Source: Campylobacter sp. MIT 21-1684 (lineage in GTDB: Bacteria; Campylobacterota; Campylobacteria; Campylobacterales; Campylobacteraceae). Taken from it: a stretch of 64,000 bases of DNA. Below the pieces are notes generated by a model. That model had not been told where the DNA came from. It worked only from the letters and a program-made list of their open reading frames with translations, and made no database searches. Shown here piece by piece: positions 56,677 to 64,000 of the stretch. The number at the start of each line of letters is the position of its first letter. The stretch's first letter is position 1. A program made the translations under genes and the position numbers. Location of the stretch: the NCBI RefSeq assembly GCF_026241315.1, contig NZ_JAPHNA010000005.1:29027-93026 (forward strand), read 5' to 3'.

Positions 56677-57704
56677 CACTTTTCCTTTGTAAAATTGCAA
56701 GTTTTTATATTCAATCCAAAACCTTTTAAGCCGATAAAATCTTTATCGCAACTTTCTGATAAAAGTTGAATTTCTTCTATACCAAAATACCGTAAAATTT
56801 GAGCCCCTATGCCATAGTTTTTAAAATGCGTTTTGCTAGATTTTTCTCCGTGCATAAAAATGATAATACCGCCATTTTCAGCTAAAAATTGAATTTGTTC
56901 TAAAAGTTTTGAAAATTTTTGCGAGGTTAAAAGCTCAAAATCACTACCGCTAATATGGAATTTTACATTTTCAGTTTTTTTGGGTTTGCCAAAACAAAAA
57001 GCAATATGCTGCATTTGATTATGGTCATTAAAGATATATTTTTGAGCTCCAAAACCAGCAAGCAGAGTTTCACTTTCTTCAAGCAAGTAAATAAGACTTT
57101 CGTTTTTCAACCTGTATTCTATGAGGTCTGAAACGGCTATCATTCCAAGTTTGTATTTATTGCAAAATTCTTCTAAGTCTTTTCTGCGAGCCATAGTCCC
57201 ATCATCTTTTACAATTTCACAAATAACACACGCTTCTTTCAATCCTGCTAAACGACATAAATCAACAGTACCTTCAGTATGTCCTGTCCTTTCTAAAACA
57301 CCACCTTTTTTAGCAATAAGAGGATTAATATGCCCCGGACGTACAAAGTCATTTGCTACAGCTTTTTCATCGGCAAAAATTCGAATTGTCATATCACGTT
57401 CTTTTGCGCTTACTCCTGTGCTCGCCTCTTTAGAATCGACAGTTATAGTGAAAGCTGTTTCGTGATTTGAGGTATTTTTAGATACCATTAAAGGAAGTTC
57501 AAATTTTTTCGCAAGTTGTTGGCTTAAGGCTACACAAACGACCCCTCTTGCTTCTTTGATCATAAAATTGACTTTTTCGTGTGTACTGTGTTGGGCAGCA
57601 AAGATCAAGTCTCCTTCATTTTCTCTATCTTCAGCATCTACCATTACAAGCATTTTGCCATTTTTTAAATCTTCAATAGCCTGTTCAACATTAAGAAATT
57701 TCAT
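56676..57704 (-). CDS. ribB: 3,4-dihydroxy-2-butanone 4-phosphate synthase with degenerate GTP cyclohydrolase II domain
   Basis: The N-terminal 200 residues are DHBP synthase, making the four-carbon riboflavin precursor: MVDAEDRENEGDLIFAA, the GHINPLIAKKGGVLERTGHTEG region and CVICEIVKDDGTMARRKDL. The C-terminal 140 residues keep the fold-end signature of GTP cyclohydrolase II (YGIGAQILRYFGIEEIQLLSES) but lack the zinc cysteines and the catalytic region, so only the first activity is expected. Total 342 residues. It starts behind AAGGAAG, divergent from the tRNAs. Confidence 0.9.
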   Translation of the reverse strand: MKFLNVEQAIEDLKNGKMLVMVDAEDRENEGDLIFAAQHSTHEKVNFMIKEARGVVCVALSQQLAKKFELPLMVSKNTSNHETAFTITVDSKEASTGVSAKERDMTIRIFADEKAVANDFVRPGHINPLIAKKGGVLERTGHTEGTVDLCRLAGLKEACVICEIVKDDGTMARRKDLEEFCNKYKLGMIAVSDLIEYRLKNESLIYLLEESETLLAGFGAQKYIFNDHNQMQHIAFCFGKPKKTENVKFHISGSDFELLTSQKFSKLLEQIQFLAENGGIIIFMHGEKSSKTHFKNYGIGAQILRYFGIEEIQLLSESCDKDFIGLKGFGLNIKTCNFTKEK

Positions 57705-57743
57705 TGTTCTTCCTTGTTTTTGGTATATTATAGTCTTACTTTC

Positions 57744-57772
57744 TTGACAAATCGATTAAAATAAATTATAAT
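57744..57772 (+). promoter_or_regulatory. Sigma-70 promoter of the tRNA pair
   Basis: TTGACA (57744-57749) and TATAAT (57767-57772) are separated by the ideal 17 bases, about 19 bases before the first tRNA. Confidence 0.85.
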
Positions 57773-57790
57773 CGTAGCTCAAAAAGATAT

Positions 57791-57866
57791 TGGGGTATAG
57801 CCAAGCGGTAAGGCAACAGGTTTTGGTCCTGTCATTTCAGGGGTTCGAATCCCTTTACCCCATCCA
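57791..57866 (+). tRNA. tRNA-Gln (anticodon TTG)
   Basis: A 76-base cloverleaf: acceptor TGGGGTA / TACCCCA, anticodon stem ACAGG / CCTGT with loop TTTTGGT (anticodon TTG, reads CAA), T-loop GGTTCGAATCC, and an encoded CCA end. Confidence 0.95.
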
Positions 57867-57873
57867 TTTATGA

Positions 57874-57949
57874 CGCGAAGTAGAGCAGTGGTTAGCTCAT
57901 CGGGCTCATAACCCGGAGGTCGGGAGTTCAAATCTCCCCTTCGCAACCA
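57874..57949 (+). tRNA. Initiator tRNA-fMet (anticodon CAT)
   Basis: A 76-base cloverleaf with CCA encoded. The acceptor CGCGAAG pairs with CTTCGCA, leaving the C1-A72 mismatch. The anticodon stem ends in three G-C pairs around loop CTCATAA. Both are hallmarks of the initiator tRNA. Confidence 0.95.
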
Positions 57950-57957
57950 GTGTTTTC

Positions 57958-58413
57958 TTATTTTTTGATCCAAAAATCTTCTTTTGTCCAAAGTAAAACT
58001 CTTTTATTGAGAAAAATTTCATCATTGACATTGGTGTTTTGATTTAAGGCAATGCTTACATAAGCTATAACAAGTCCGTCTTTACTTACATTTGCATCTG
58101 TATTAAGGGCTGTAATTTTAAAGTTTTTACATTCTGCAATCGGATAGAAGTATTCGATATTTAATCTGTCGTTAGTTTTTGGATAGTTTAGAGTAATGGA
58201 GTTGAGACATTCTTTTCCTTGATTTTTTGCTTCATATAAAAGATACTGTGCTAATTCTTTGGCATTTTGAATGAGAATATTTGCTTTAAGGTAGTAAAAA
58301 GTGTCTCGCACAAAACGTGGCGAATAATTTGAAAGAATGAAATTAAAATTGATACAAAAGCTTATGAGTATTGTAAAGAAAATAACAGAAAGCAAAATGT
58401 ATGCTTTCTTCAT
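57958..58413 (-). CDS. Membrane-anchored protein of the competence/pseudopilin cluster
   Basis: This 151-residue protein has an N-terminal hydrophobic segment (ILLSVIFFTILISFCINFNFIL) and a periplasmic body with two Cys. It is the last of a chain fliW-proC-ctsT-pseudopilin-this gene, all overlapping by 1-8 bases. Function unknown; position suggests a part of the DNA-uptake machinery. Confidence 0.75.
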   Translation of the reverse strand: MKKAYILLSVIFFTILISFCINFNFILSNYSPRFVRDTFYYLKANILIQNAKELAQYLLYEAKNQGKECLNSITLNYPKTNDRLNIEYFYPIAECKNFKITALNTDANVSKDGLVIAYVSIALNQNTNVNDEIFLNKRVLLWTKEDFWIKK

Positions 58414-59084
58414 AGAGTAAGCCTTTTTTCAAGACATTGTTGGTTATTTTCTGTTTGAAGACAAATTTTAAGTTTGTTTGATGTCAATTCTAAAATGCTG
58501 ACATTTTGCGCAAGTATGCCTGTTTGTTTAAAAGTATCGTTATCAATTTGAGGTCTTAATTCATAAAGAATTTGACTATTTTCAAGTTTTAGATCTAAAC
58601 GTGCAAGCAAAGGGATAAAATGGTTAAAAGTATGAAGAAGTTTTTGAGAATCTTGGAAAGGTATTTGAGTAATATTGCCATCGACAAGAGCATAAATTGT
58701 ATCTTGTTTTGTAGCAAAAAGGGCTTTTTTATTTTTAATTTGGGCTAAAAAATCGCTTTTTGGAGAATAGAAAGTCCCATTTTGTTGTTCTAAAACAAGT
58801 GTGGAATTAATGAGAGTGGGATTAGAATTTTCAAGCTCAAGAAAATTTTCATCCTTTAAAAGACAATGGAGAGTATTTGCTTGAAAGTGTATGTTAATAC
58901 AAGGTTTTAGAAGTTTTTCTATTTGTAAAAGTGTGAAATTTGCTTTTATGATAGTATCGATTGTTTGCAAACTTTTAAAAGAGAGATGATGCAATTCTAT
59001 GAAAGCCTTAGAAAGAAAAGTGCTGATAAGAGCAAAAAGAACAAGAGTAATGACAAATTCAAATAAAGTAAAAGCGTGTTTCAT
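58410..59084 (-). CDS. Prepilin-type N-terminal domain protein (pseudopilin-like)
   Basis: This 224-residue protein has a type IV prepilin-like start (HAFTLFEFVITLVLFALIS): a short charged leader, Phe/Glu at the expected cleavage site and a hydrophobic helix. The rest would be a periplasmic head. It overlaps ctsT and the next gene by ATGA. Probable minor pseudopilin of the transformation system; exact role unknown. Confidence 0.75.
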   Translation of the reverse strand: MKHAFTLFEFVITLVLFALISTFLSKAFIELHHLSFKSLQTIDTIIKANFTLLQIEKLLKPCINIHFQANTLHCLLKDENFLELENSNPTLINSTLVLEQQNGTFYSPKSDFLAQIKNKKALFATKQDTIYALVDGNITQIPFQDSQKLLHTFNHFIPLLARLDLKLENSQILYELRPQIDNDTFKQTGILAQNVSILELTSNKLKICLQTENNQQCLEKRLTL

Positions 59085-59383
59085 TCTTTAAAATATATTT
59101 TAAAATCGTGATTCTGTGCTTTTAATCTTGTGAATTCAAACAGAGAGTCTTTTGCAAATTCTTCTGTAAAATGTACAGTTTGTAAGATGGAACTCTCAAG
59201 CTTTAAAGCTCTTGTTTTTGGAGTTTCATAGAGTTCATTTTCTAGAGAATAAAGCCTTTCAAAAAGTTTTACAGAGCTGTAATTTTGGTATAAATGAAAG
59301 TATAAGCGAGAAATTCCGCTAAGAGCTATTGCTAAAACGATTAAAGAAACACTAAGCTCTATAAGAGAAAATGCTTTTTTCAT
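59081..59383 (-). CDS. ctsT: Pseudopilin-like transformation protein CtsT
   Basis: This 100-residue protein has a class III-like prepilin leader and helix (KKAFSLIELSVSLIVLAIALSGI) and a small periplasmic remainder. In C. jejuni, ctsT next to proC is needed for natural transformation; the identification rests on gene order and the pilin-like start. It shares one base with the proC stop. Confidence 0.65.
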   Translation of the reverse strand: MKKAFSLIELSVSLIVLAIALSGISRLYFHLYQNYSSVKLFERLYSLENELYETPKTRALKLESSILQTVHFTEEFAKDSLFEFTRLKAQNHDFKIYFKE

Positions 59384-60117
59384 TATTTTGTACTTGCATT
59401 GAGAGCTTCAAAAAAAGTTCCGCGAATACCTTTTTCTTCTAAAATTTTCACACCTTTAATTGTCGCTCCAGCAGGTGAGCAAATGTTTTCTTTGATGAAT
59501 GCTGGATGTTCATTTTGTAAAAGTTTTGCGAAGCTTTCAAAAAGCCCTTGTGTTATATTCATACTTAAATTTTTGCTTAAACCCTCATAAACTCCACTTC
59601 CAGCTATGCTTTCAGCTATAATGGCTAAAAATGCTGGAGCACAGCCACTTATAGTCATAGCAGCACTCATTTGTTTTTCATCATCAAGCTCGTAGGCTTT
59701 ACCAAAGGTATTGATGATAGTAAGAATTTCATCTTTAAAATGGGAGTTGTAAAGAATATAAGGAGTTGCAGAAGCTTTGTATCTTGCAGCTATGTTTGGC
59801 ATAATTCTTGCATAATTTTGTGCTTTTATGCATTGGAGTTGTTCAAAATTTGTTTGTGCTAGTACAGACAAAAGGATTCTTGCCTCGCCTTGTAAAAAGT
59901 GTGCAACTTCTTTTAGAGCATAGGGTTTGAAAGCAAGTATGACATCTTTTCCTTGTATTTCAAAATCTTTATAAAGGAGTGTTTTAAAGCCATTGTTGTG
60001 AAATTCAGCAAGTTTGATAGGATTTCTTCCTACAATGGTAAGTTTATAATTGTCTCTCAAACCATAAGCTAAAGCATTTGCCATTGCTCCGTTTGCAAGT
60101 ATGCATAGTTCAGACAT
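59383..60117 (-). CDS. proC: Pyrroline-5-carboxylate reductase
   Basis: ProC catalyses the last step of proline synthesis. The 244-residue protein has an N-terminal Rossmann start ([16 protein letters not shown], where the usual GxGxM is changed to A-N-G-A-M), [18 protein letters not shown], and the C-terminal signature [24 protein letters not shown]. It overlaps fliW by 8 bases. Confidence 0.9.
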   Translation of the reverse strand: MSELCILANGAMANALAYGLRDNYKLTIVGRNPIKLAEFHNNGFKTLLYKDFEIQGKDVILAFKPYALKEVAHFLQGEARILLSVLAQTNFEQLQCIKAQNYARIMPNIAARYKASATPYILYNSHFKDEILTIINTFGKAYELDDEKQMSAAMTISGCAPAFLAIIAESIAGSGVYEGLSKNLSMNITQGLFESFAKLLQNEHPAFIKENICSPAGATIKGVKILEEKGIRGTFFEALNASTK

Positions 60118-60508
60118 TGTTTTTTTGGATATAGTTAGAAATTTGGTCGGCTTGATAGAAATTTGGGTAAGCTGCTGTGTCTAAGATAACTTGAACCATA
60201 GTGTTGTTGTCCAAATTGATCACAACAGGTGCTAAAAAATTGATCGTAGATTCCTCAATAGTCTTAGCGATAGCTACAATATTAAGAATTTTCATATTTG
60301 ACTCTGGGGTTAAATTAAGGAGTTCTTGATAGTAAGTGGGTATGTCAAATTCATAATCAGGTCTAATTAAATAAGGATTAATAAGTACAAAAGAAAATTC
60401 TTTCCCATCGAGACTTTTTAGTTTTACAAATACCTCATCAATAGTTGAAAATTCCATACTTTTGGTCTCTTCGAAACCTAATATTGGACATTTAACTGTT
60501 AGGGTCAT
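60110..60508 (-). CDS. fliW: Flagellar assembly factor FliW
   Basis: FliW binds flagellin and counteracts the translational regulator CsrA. The 132-residue protein has [36 protein letters not shown] and [17 protein letters not shown], typical of the family. ATG 60508 is chosen behind GAGGAGAG; the longer frame to 60598 lacks a ribosome site. Confidence 0.93.
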   Translation of the reverse strand: MTLTVKCPILGFEETKSMEFSTIDEVFVKLKSLDGKEFSFVLINPYLIRPDYEFDIPTYYQELLNLTPESNMKILNIVAIAKTIEESTINFLAPVVINLDNNTMVQVILDTAAYPNFYQADQISNYIQKNNV

Positions 60509-60948
60509 TTTTCTCTCCTCGAATTTAATATTGCTTAATTCTAGCATAAAATAAACAATAATAAATTGAAATTCGTTAAAATTCAGCCAAAAGTACAAAT
60601 GAGGATTTGGGGGTTGTTGTAACTAAAAAATAATTATAAAAAAACAAATATTAATATTTTAGAATATTGAGATTTTATTCAATAAAAGACAATTTGATAT
60701 TTACATTATTGTTTGAAAGAAATGAAAATTAAATATTTAACTGTGTTATTATTGTAATAATATTCGAAGCTAGGTATAATTTCATTTTTTTAAGTTAATG
60801 AAAGAAATTAAAGTCTTTTTTCAAAAGGCAGGAAAGAGAATTTATTTAAATTTATTATAATGGCACAAAAACTTTCCAACAATCGATTTGATTTTAAGGA
60901 AAACTTAAAAATAATTTTAATTTTTGAAAATAGAGGTTTAAAGATTTT
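60509..60948 (+). other. AT-rich divergent intergenic region (fliW / bamD)
   Basis: About 440 bases with no supported gene. TATAAT boxes at 60775-60780 and 60856-60861 are candidates for bamD-lon promoters. No clear hairpin or repeat was found. Confidence 0.4.
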
Positions 60949-61596
60949 ATGAAAAAGAATATTTTTTTATTTCTTCTAGTTGGTGTTTTATTAGCTGCTT
61001 GTAGTGTAAAATCCGAAGAAGAACTTTACAATCTAAGTGCGCAAGCTTGGTATAAACAAATTATTAAAGATTTACAAAGTAGAGATTTGGAGAAGGCTGA
61101 TCAGCATTATAATGGAATGGCGAGTGAGCATATAGCTAATGCATTGCTTGAAAGTACTCTTATTATCTTAGCACAAGCACATATAGCCGAAGAAGAATAT
61201 CAACTTGCAGAATTTTATCTTGATGAATACAACAAAAAATTTGCTACTTCACGTAATGCTGATTATATTCGCTATCTTAAAATCAAAGCTAAATTTGATG
61301 CTTTTGCTGTACCAAATCGTAACCAATCTTTAATGCTTGAAAGTCAAAATGAGATAGACACTTTTTTAAAAGAATACCCCTATACTCAATATGAACCCCT
61401 AGTTCAGACTATGCTAACTAAATTTAATTTGGCTGTGTATTATCTTGATGACACGATAGCTGATCTATATAGGCGGACAAAAAAAGAAGAAGGATATGAA
61501 GTTTATAAACAAAGAATTGAAGAGAATGAGTTTTATCGCAAAAGTATTATTAAACCTGAACTCCCTTGGTATAGAAGTATATTTGAAAAATTTTAA
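60949..61596 (+). CDS. bamD: Outer-membrane assembly lipoprotein BamD
   Basis: This 215-residue lipoprotein of the BAM complex inserts beta-barrel proteins into the outer membrane. It has a signal peptide with lipobox LLAAC (Cys18 lipidated), followed by TPR-like helices (EEELYNLSAQAWYKQI, AHIAEEEYQLAEFYLDEYNKKF), ending at PWYRSIFEKF. It is immediately followed by lon. Confidence 0.9.
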   Translation: MKKNIFLFLLVGVLLAACSVKSEEELYNLSAQAWYKQIIKDLQSRDLEKADQHYNGMASEHIANALLESTLIILAQAHIAEEEYQLAEFYLDEYNKKFATSRNADYIRYLKIKAKFDAFAVPNRNQSLMLESQNEIDTFLKEYPYTQYEPLVQTMLTKFNLAVYYLDDTIADLYRRTKKEEGYEVYKQRIEENEFYRKSIIKPELPWYRSIFEKF

Positions 61597-61605
61597 GGAA
61601 TGAAA

Positions 61606-63981
61606 ATGCATATTGAAGAAATACAAAATTATCCAACAAAGCTTCCTATTTTAGTTGAAGATGAGCTTTTTTTATATCCTTTTATGATCACTCCGATTTT
61701 TATCAATGATTCTGCAAATATGAAAGCTTTAGAGCTTGCTATTAAGAATGATACTATGCTTTTTGTTAGTCCTTCGAAAATTGAAAATGGAAGAAGTTTT
61801 GATGAAATTTATGATTGTGGAGTTATAGGGACAATTATGCGTAAAGTGCCTTTGCCTGATGGACGAGTGAAAATTTTATTTCAGGGGTATGCTAAAGGGA
61901 GAATTCTTAAAGAACTTTCAAAAAAGCCTTTGGAGGCTGTTGTAGATCTCATTAAAGAGGAGAGTATAGAAAACACAAAAAAAGAAGCTTTGCTTGATGT
62001 TTTAAAGGAAAAAGTTCGTATTTTAGCAAATATTAGTCTTTATTTTTCCCCAGATCTTTTGAGAACTATTGATGAGGGTTTAGATGCTTCAAGAATTTGT
62101 GATCTCATTTTAAATACCATACGCATAAAGAAACAAAACGCTTATGAATTTTTCATTCTTACGAATTTAGAGCAGAAACTTTTAAAGCTTATTGATTTGG
62201 TAATGCAAGAGATTGAAAATAATAAAATTCAAAAAGAGATTAAAAATAAAGTCCATTCGCGTATTGATAAAGTAAATAAAGAATATTTTTTGAAAGAGCA
62301 GCTAAGGCAAATTCAAAAAGAGCTTGGTTCTGATACTCAAAAGGAAGATGAGCTTGGAGAATATAGAAAGAAACTTGATTCTAAAAAGAAATTTATGCAC
62401 GAGGATGCTTATAAGGAGATTAAAAAACAAATAGAAAAATTCGAACGTATCCATCAGGATAATTCAGAATCTTCGATGATACAAACTTATATCGAAACTG
62501 CTTTAGATATTCCTTTTGAGAGGATTTCAAGAAAAAAACTTGATATTAAAGAAGTTGCAAAACAGCTGAATAATGATCATTATGCACTTACAAAGCCAAA
62601 AGAACGTATTGAAGAGTATTTTGCTGTGCGTGAGCTTTTGGAAAAAAGAGCCATAGCTGATAAAGATGGAGCAAAAGTAATACTTTGCCTTTATGGACCT
62701 CCAGGTGTAGGCAAAACTTCTTTAGCTAATTCTGTTGCTAAGGCTTTAAAAAGAGAGCTTGTGCGTATAGCCTTAGGTGGGCTTGAAGATGTCAATGAGT
62801 TACGTGGACACCGACGTACTTATATAGGAGCTATGCCAGGACGTATTACGCAGGGATTGATAGAGGCAAATCAAATGAATCCGGTAGTTGTTTTTGATGA
62901 GATAGATAAGATGAACCGTAGTTTTCGTGGCGATCCTTCTGCTGTGTTGTTAGAAATCTTAGATCCTGAGCAAAATTCTAAATTTCGCGATTATTATCTT
63001 AACTTTCATCTTGATTTAAGCAAAGTGATTTTTATTGCTACTGCTAATGATATTAGCAGTATTCCAGGACCTTTACGCGATAGAATGGAATTTATAGAAT
63101 TGAGTTCATATACTCCAAGTGAGAAATTTCATATTGCTAAAAAATATTTAATACCTGATGAGCTAAAAAAACACGGTTTAAAAACAGGAGAGTTTGCTAT
63201 TAATAACGAAACCATAGAGCTTCTTATTAGTGATTATACACGAGAGTCTGGAGTGCGCAATTTGCGACGAAAAATAGCTGAACTTTGCCGTAAAAGCGTG
63301 AAGAAACTTTTGCTTGAAAAGCGAAAGAAAGTTACAATTACAAGTAAAAACATCAGTGAATTTTTGGATAAAAAAGTTTTTGAAATAGAAAAACATGATG
63401 AAGAAAATCGTGTAGGACAAGTTAATGGTCTGGCTTGGACGAGTGTAGGCGGAGATGTGTTGAAAATTGAAGCTGTTAAAATAAAGGGCAAGGGAGAGCT
63501 TACCCTTACAGGAAGTTTAGGTGAAGTGATGAAAGAATCAGCTAAAATAGCTTTTAGCGTAATTAAAGTGCTTATCGATGAAGGAAAAATTCTTGTTCCT
63601 AAAAAATTTGTTAGAGAAAATAAAAATAATGTTTATGATCAGTACAATATTCATCTTCATGTTCCAGATGGAGCTACGCCAAAGGATGGACCAAGTGCCG
63701 GGATTGCAATGAGTACAGCTTTAGCTTCAGTATTTAGTGAAAAAAAAGTTTGTGCTGATGTTGCTATGACTGGAGAAATTGATCTTACAGGTAGAGTTTT
63801 ACCCATCGGGGGTTTAAAAGAAAAGCTTATTGCTGCTTATAAAGCTGATATTAAAAAAGTTCTTATTCCAAAGAAAAATTATGAAAGGGATTTAAAAGAT
63901 ATTCCTGATGAAGTAAAAGACAATATGCAAATTATCCCTGTAAGCACCTTCGATGAGGTTTTAAAGCATACTTTAATTTAA
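61606..63981 (+). CDS. lon: ATP-dependent protease Lon
   Basis: This 791-residue cytoplasmic AAA+ serine protease degrades misfolded and regulatory proteins. It has the N-terminal LON domain ([16 protein letters not shown]), a coiled coil, Walker [10 protein letters not shown] at about 365-373, Walker B VVFDEIDK, and the proteolytic dyad Ser697 ([10 protein letters not shown]) and Lys740 ([13 protein letters not shown]). ATG 61606 is chosen for its 7-base distance from AAGGA, over ATG 61600. Confidence 0.96.
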   Translation: MHIEEIQNYPTKLPILVEDELFLYPFMITPIFINDSANMKALELAIKNDTMLFVSPSKIENGRSFDEIYDCGVIGTIMRKVPLPDGRVKILFQGYAKGRILKELSKKPLEAVVDLIKEESIENTKKEALLDVLKEKVRILANISLYFSPDLLRTIDEGLDASRICDLILNTIRIKKQNAYEFFILTNLEQKLLKLIDLVMQEIENNKIQKEIKNKVHSRIDKVNKEYFLKEQLRQIQKELGSDTQKEDELGEYRKKLDSKKKFMHEDAYKEIKKQIEKFERIHQDNSESSMIQTYIETALDIPFERISRKKLDIKEVAKQLNNDHYALTKPKERIEEYFAVRELLEKRAIADKDGAKVILCLYGPPGVGKTSLANSVAKALKRELVRIALGGLEDVNELRGHRRTYIGAMPGRITQGLIEANQMNPVVVFDEIDKMNRSFRGDPSAVLLEILDPEQNSKFRDYYLNFHLDLSKVIFIATANDISSIPGPLRDRMEFIELSSYTPSEKFHIAKKYLIPDELKKHGLKTGEFAINNETIELLISDYTRESGVRNLRRKIAELCRKSVKKLLLEKRKKVTITSKNISEFLDKKVFEIEKHDEENRVGQVNGLAWTSVGGDVLKIEAVKIKGKGELTLTGSLGEVMKESAKIAFSVIKVLIDEGKILVPKKFVRENKNNVYDQYNIHLHVPDGATPKDGPSAGIAMSTALASVFSEKKVCADVAMTGEIDLTGRVLPIGGLKEKLIAAYKADIKKVLIPKKNYERDLKDIPDEVKDNMQIIPVSTFDEVLKHTLI

Positions 63982-64000
63982 GTCCTTAACAAACTGCCTA

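Noticed and set aside
57779..57991. Reverse-strand open frame of 70 codons across the tRNA pair
   Set aside because: It is the antisense translation of tRNA-Gln and tRNA-fMet (the RGDLNSRPPGYEPDE pattern is a well-known artefact of translated tRNA), with no ribosome site.
13..64000. CRISPR arrays, insertion sequences or prophage genes
   Set aside because: No regularly spaced repeats, transposase motifs, terminal inverted repeats or phage structural genes were seen anywhere in the window.

Overview
The window is a chromosomal segment of a thermophilic Campylobacter, most likely a urease-positive member of the C. lari group. The DNA is AT-rich, with Campylobacter-type ribosome-binding sites and sigma-54 promoters. 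Long blocks of gene order match my memory of C. jejuni: M16-like protein/recG/ctb/amino-acid ABC transporter; ftsI-fliE-flgC-flgB ... mltG-asmA-icd-sucCD-oorDABC ... hemA-proS-fxsA-hemC-ubiD-flaG-fliD-fliS-rnpB-efp; and fliW-proC-ctsT facing bamD-lon. A complete-looking urease operon beside an ammonium transporter is what separates it from C. jejuni. Species assignment is inference.

Layout. 1-5640: protease-like protein, RecG, truncated haemoglobin (reverse) and a polar amino-acid ABC transporter. 5655-12507: an accessory island. It holds an unknown zinc-knuckle protein, a truncated N-terminal piece of a type IIG restriction-modification (R-M) enzyme, a fused nuclease-methyltransferase with its own specificity subunit (BcgI-like), a protein joining a DGQHR-like domain to a nucleotide-processing (deoxyribosyltransferase/TIR-like) domain, a C-terminal type IIG fragment, and a 23-codon stump of an AAA ATPase. 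12612-17607 (reverse): PBP1A, Maf, AlaS. 17787-25725: HemH, AmtB, then ureA-ureB-ureI-ureE-ureF-ureG-ureH, with ureI broken by one in-frame amber codon. 25744-31261 (reverse): FtsI, FliE, FlgC, FlgB, a DUF2972-like protein and MltG. 31287-41149: AsmA-like protein, then icd, a deleted mdh scar, sucCD and oorDABC. 41490-49035: small conserved genes, prenyl synthase, HemA, ProS, FxsA and a phase-variable R-M enzyme with an 11-G tract, currently out of frame. 49183-56005: HemC, UbiD, FlaG-FliD-FliS, rnpB (reverse), EF-P. 56233-57704 (reverse): YqeY and RibBA. Two tRNAs follow (Gln, initiator Met). 57958-60508 (reverse): pseudopilin/competence genes, ProC, FliW. 60949-63981: BamD and Lon.

How the genes work together. 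Urease would release ammonia from urea, and AmtB next to it suggests ammonia handling or nitrogen scavenging. The urea channel appears freshly inactivated although its overlap with ureE is intact. The icd/sucCD/oor cluster supplies the 2-oxoglutarate part of the TCA cycle, but malate dehydrogenase has been removed almost exactly, leaving its first 12 codons and probably its last 10. Two R-M loci sit in otherwise conserved neighbourhoods; one is switchable by a homopolymer and the other carries a possible defence effector.

Limits: functions were assigned by reading motifs and gene order. No database search or structure prediction was run, and domain calls on the unknown proteins are inference.
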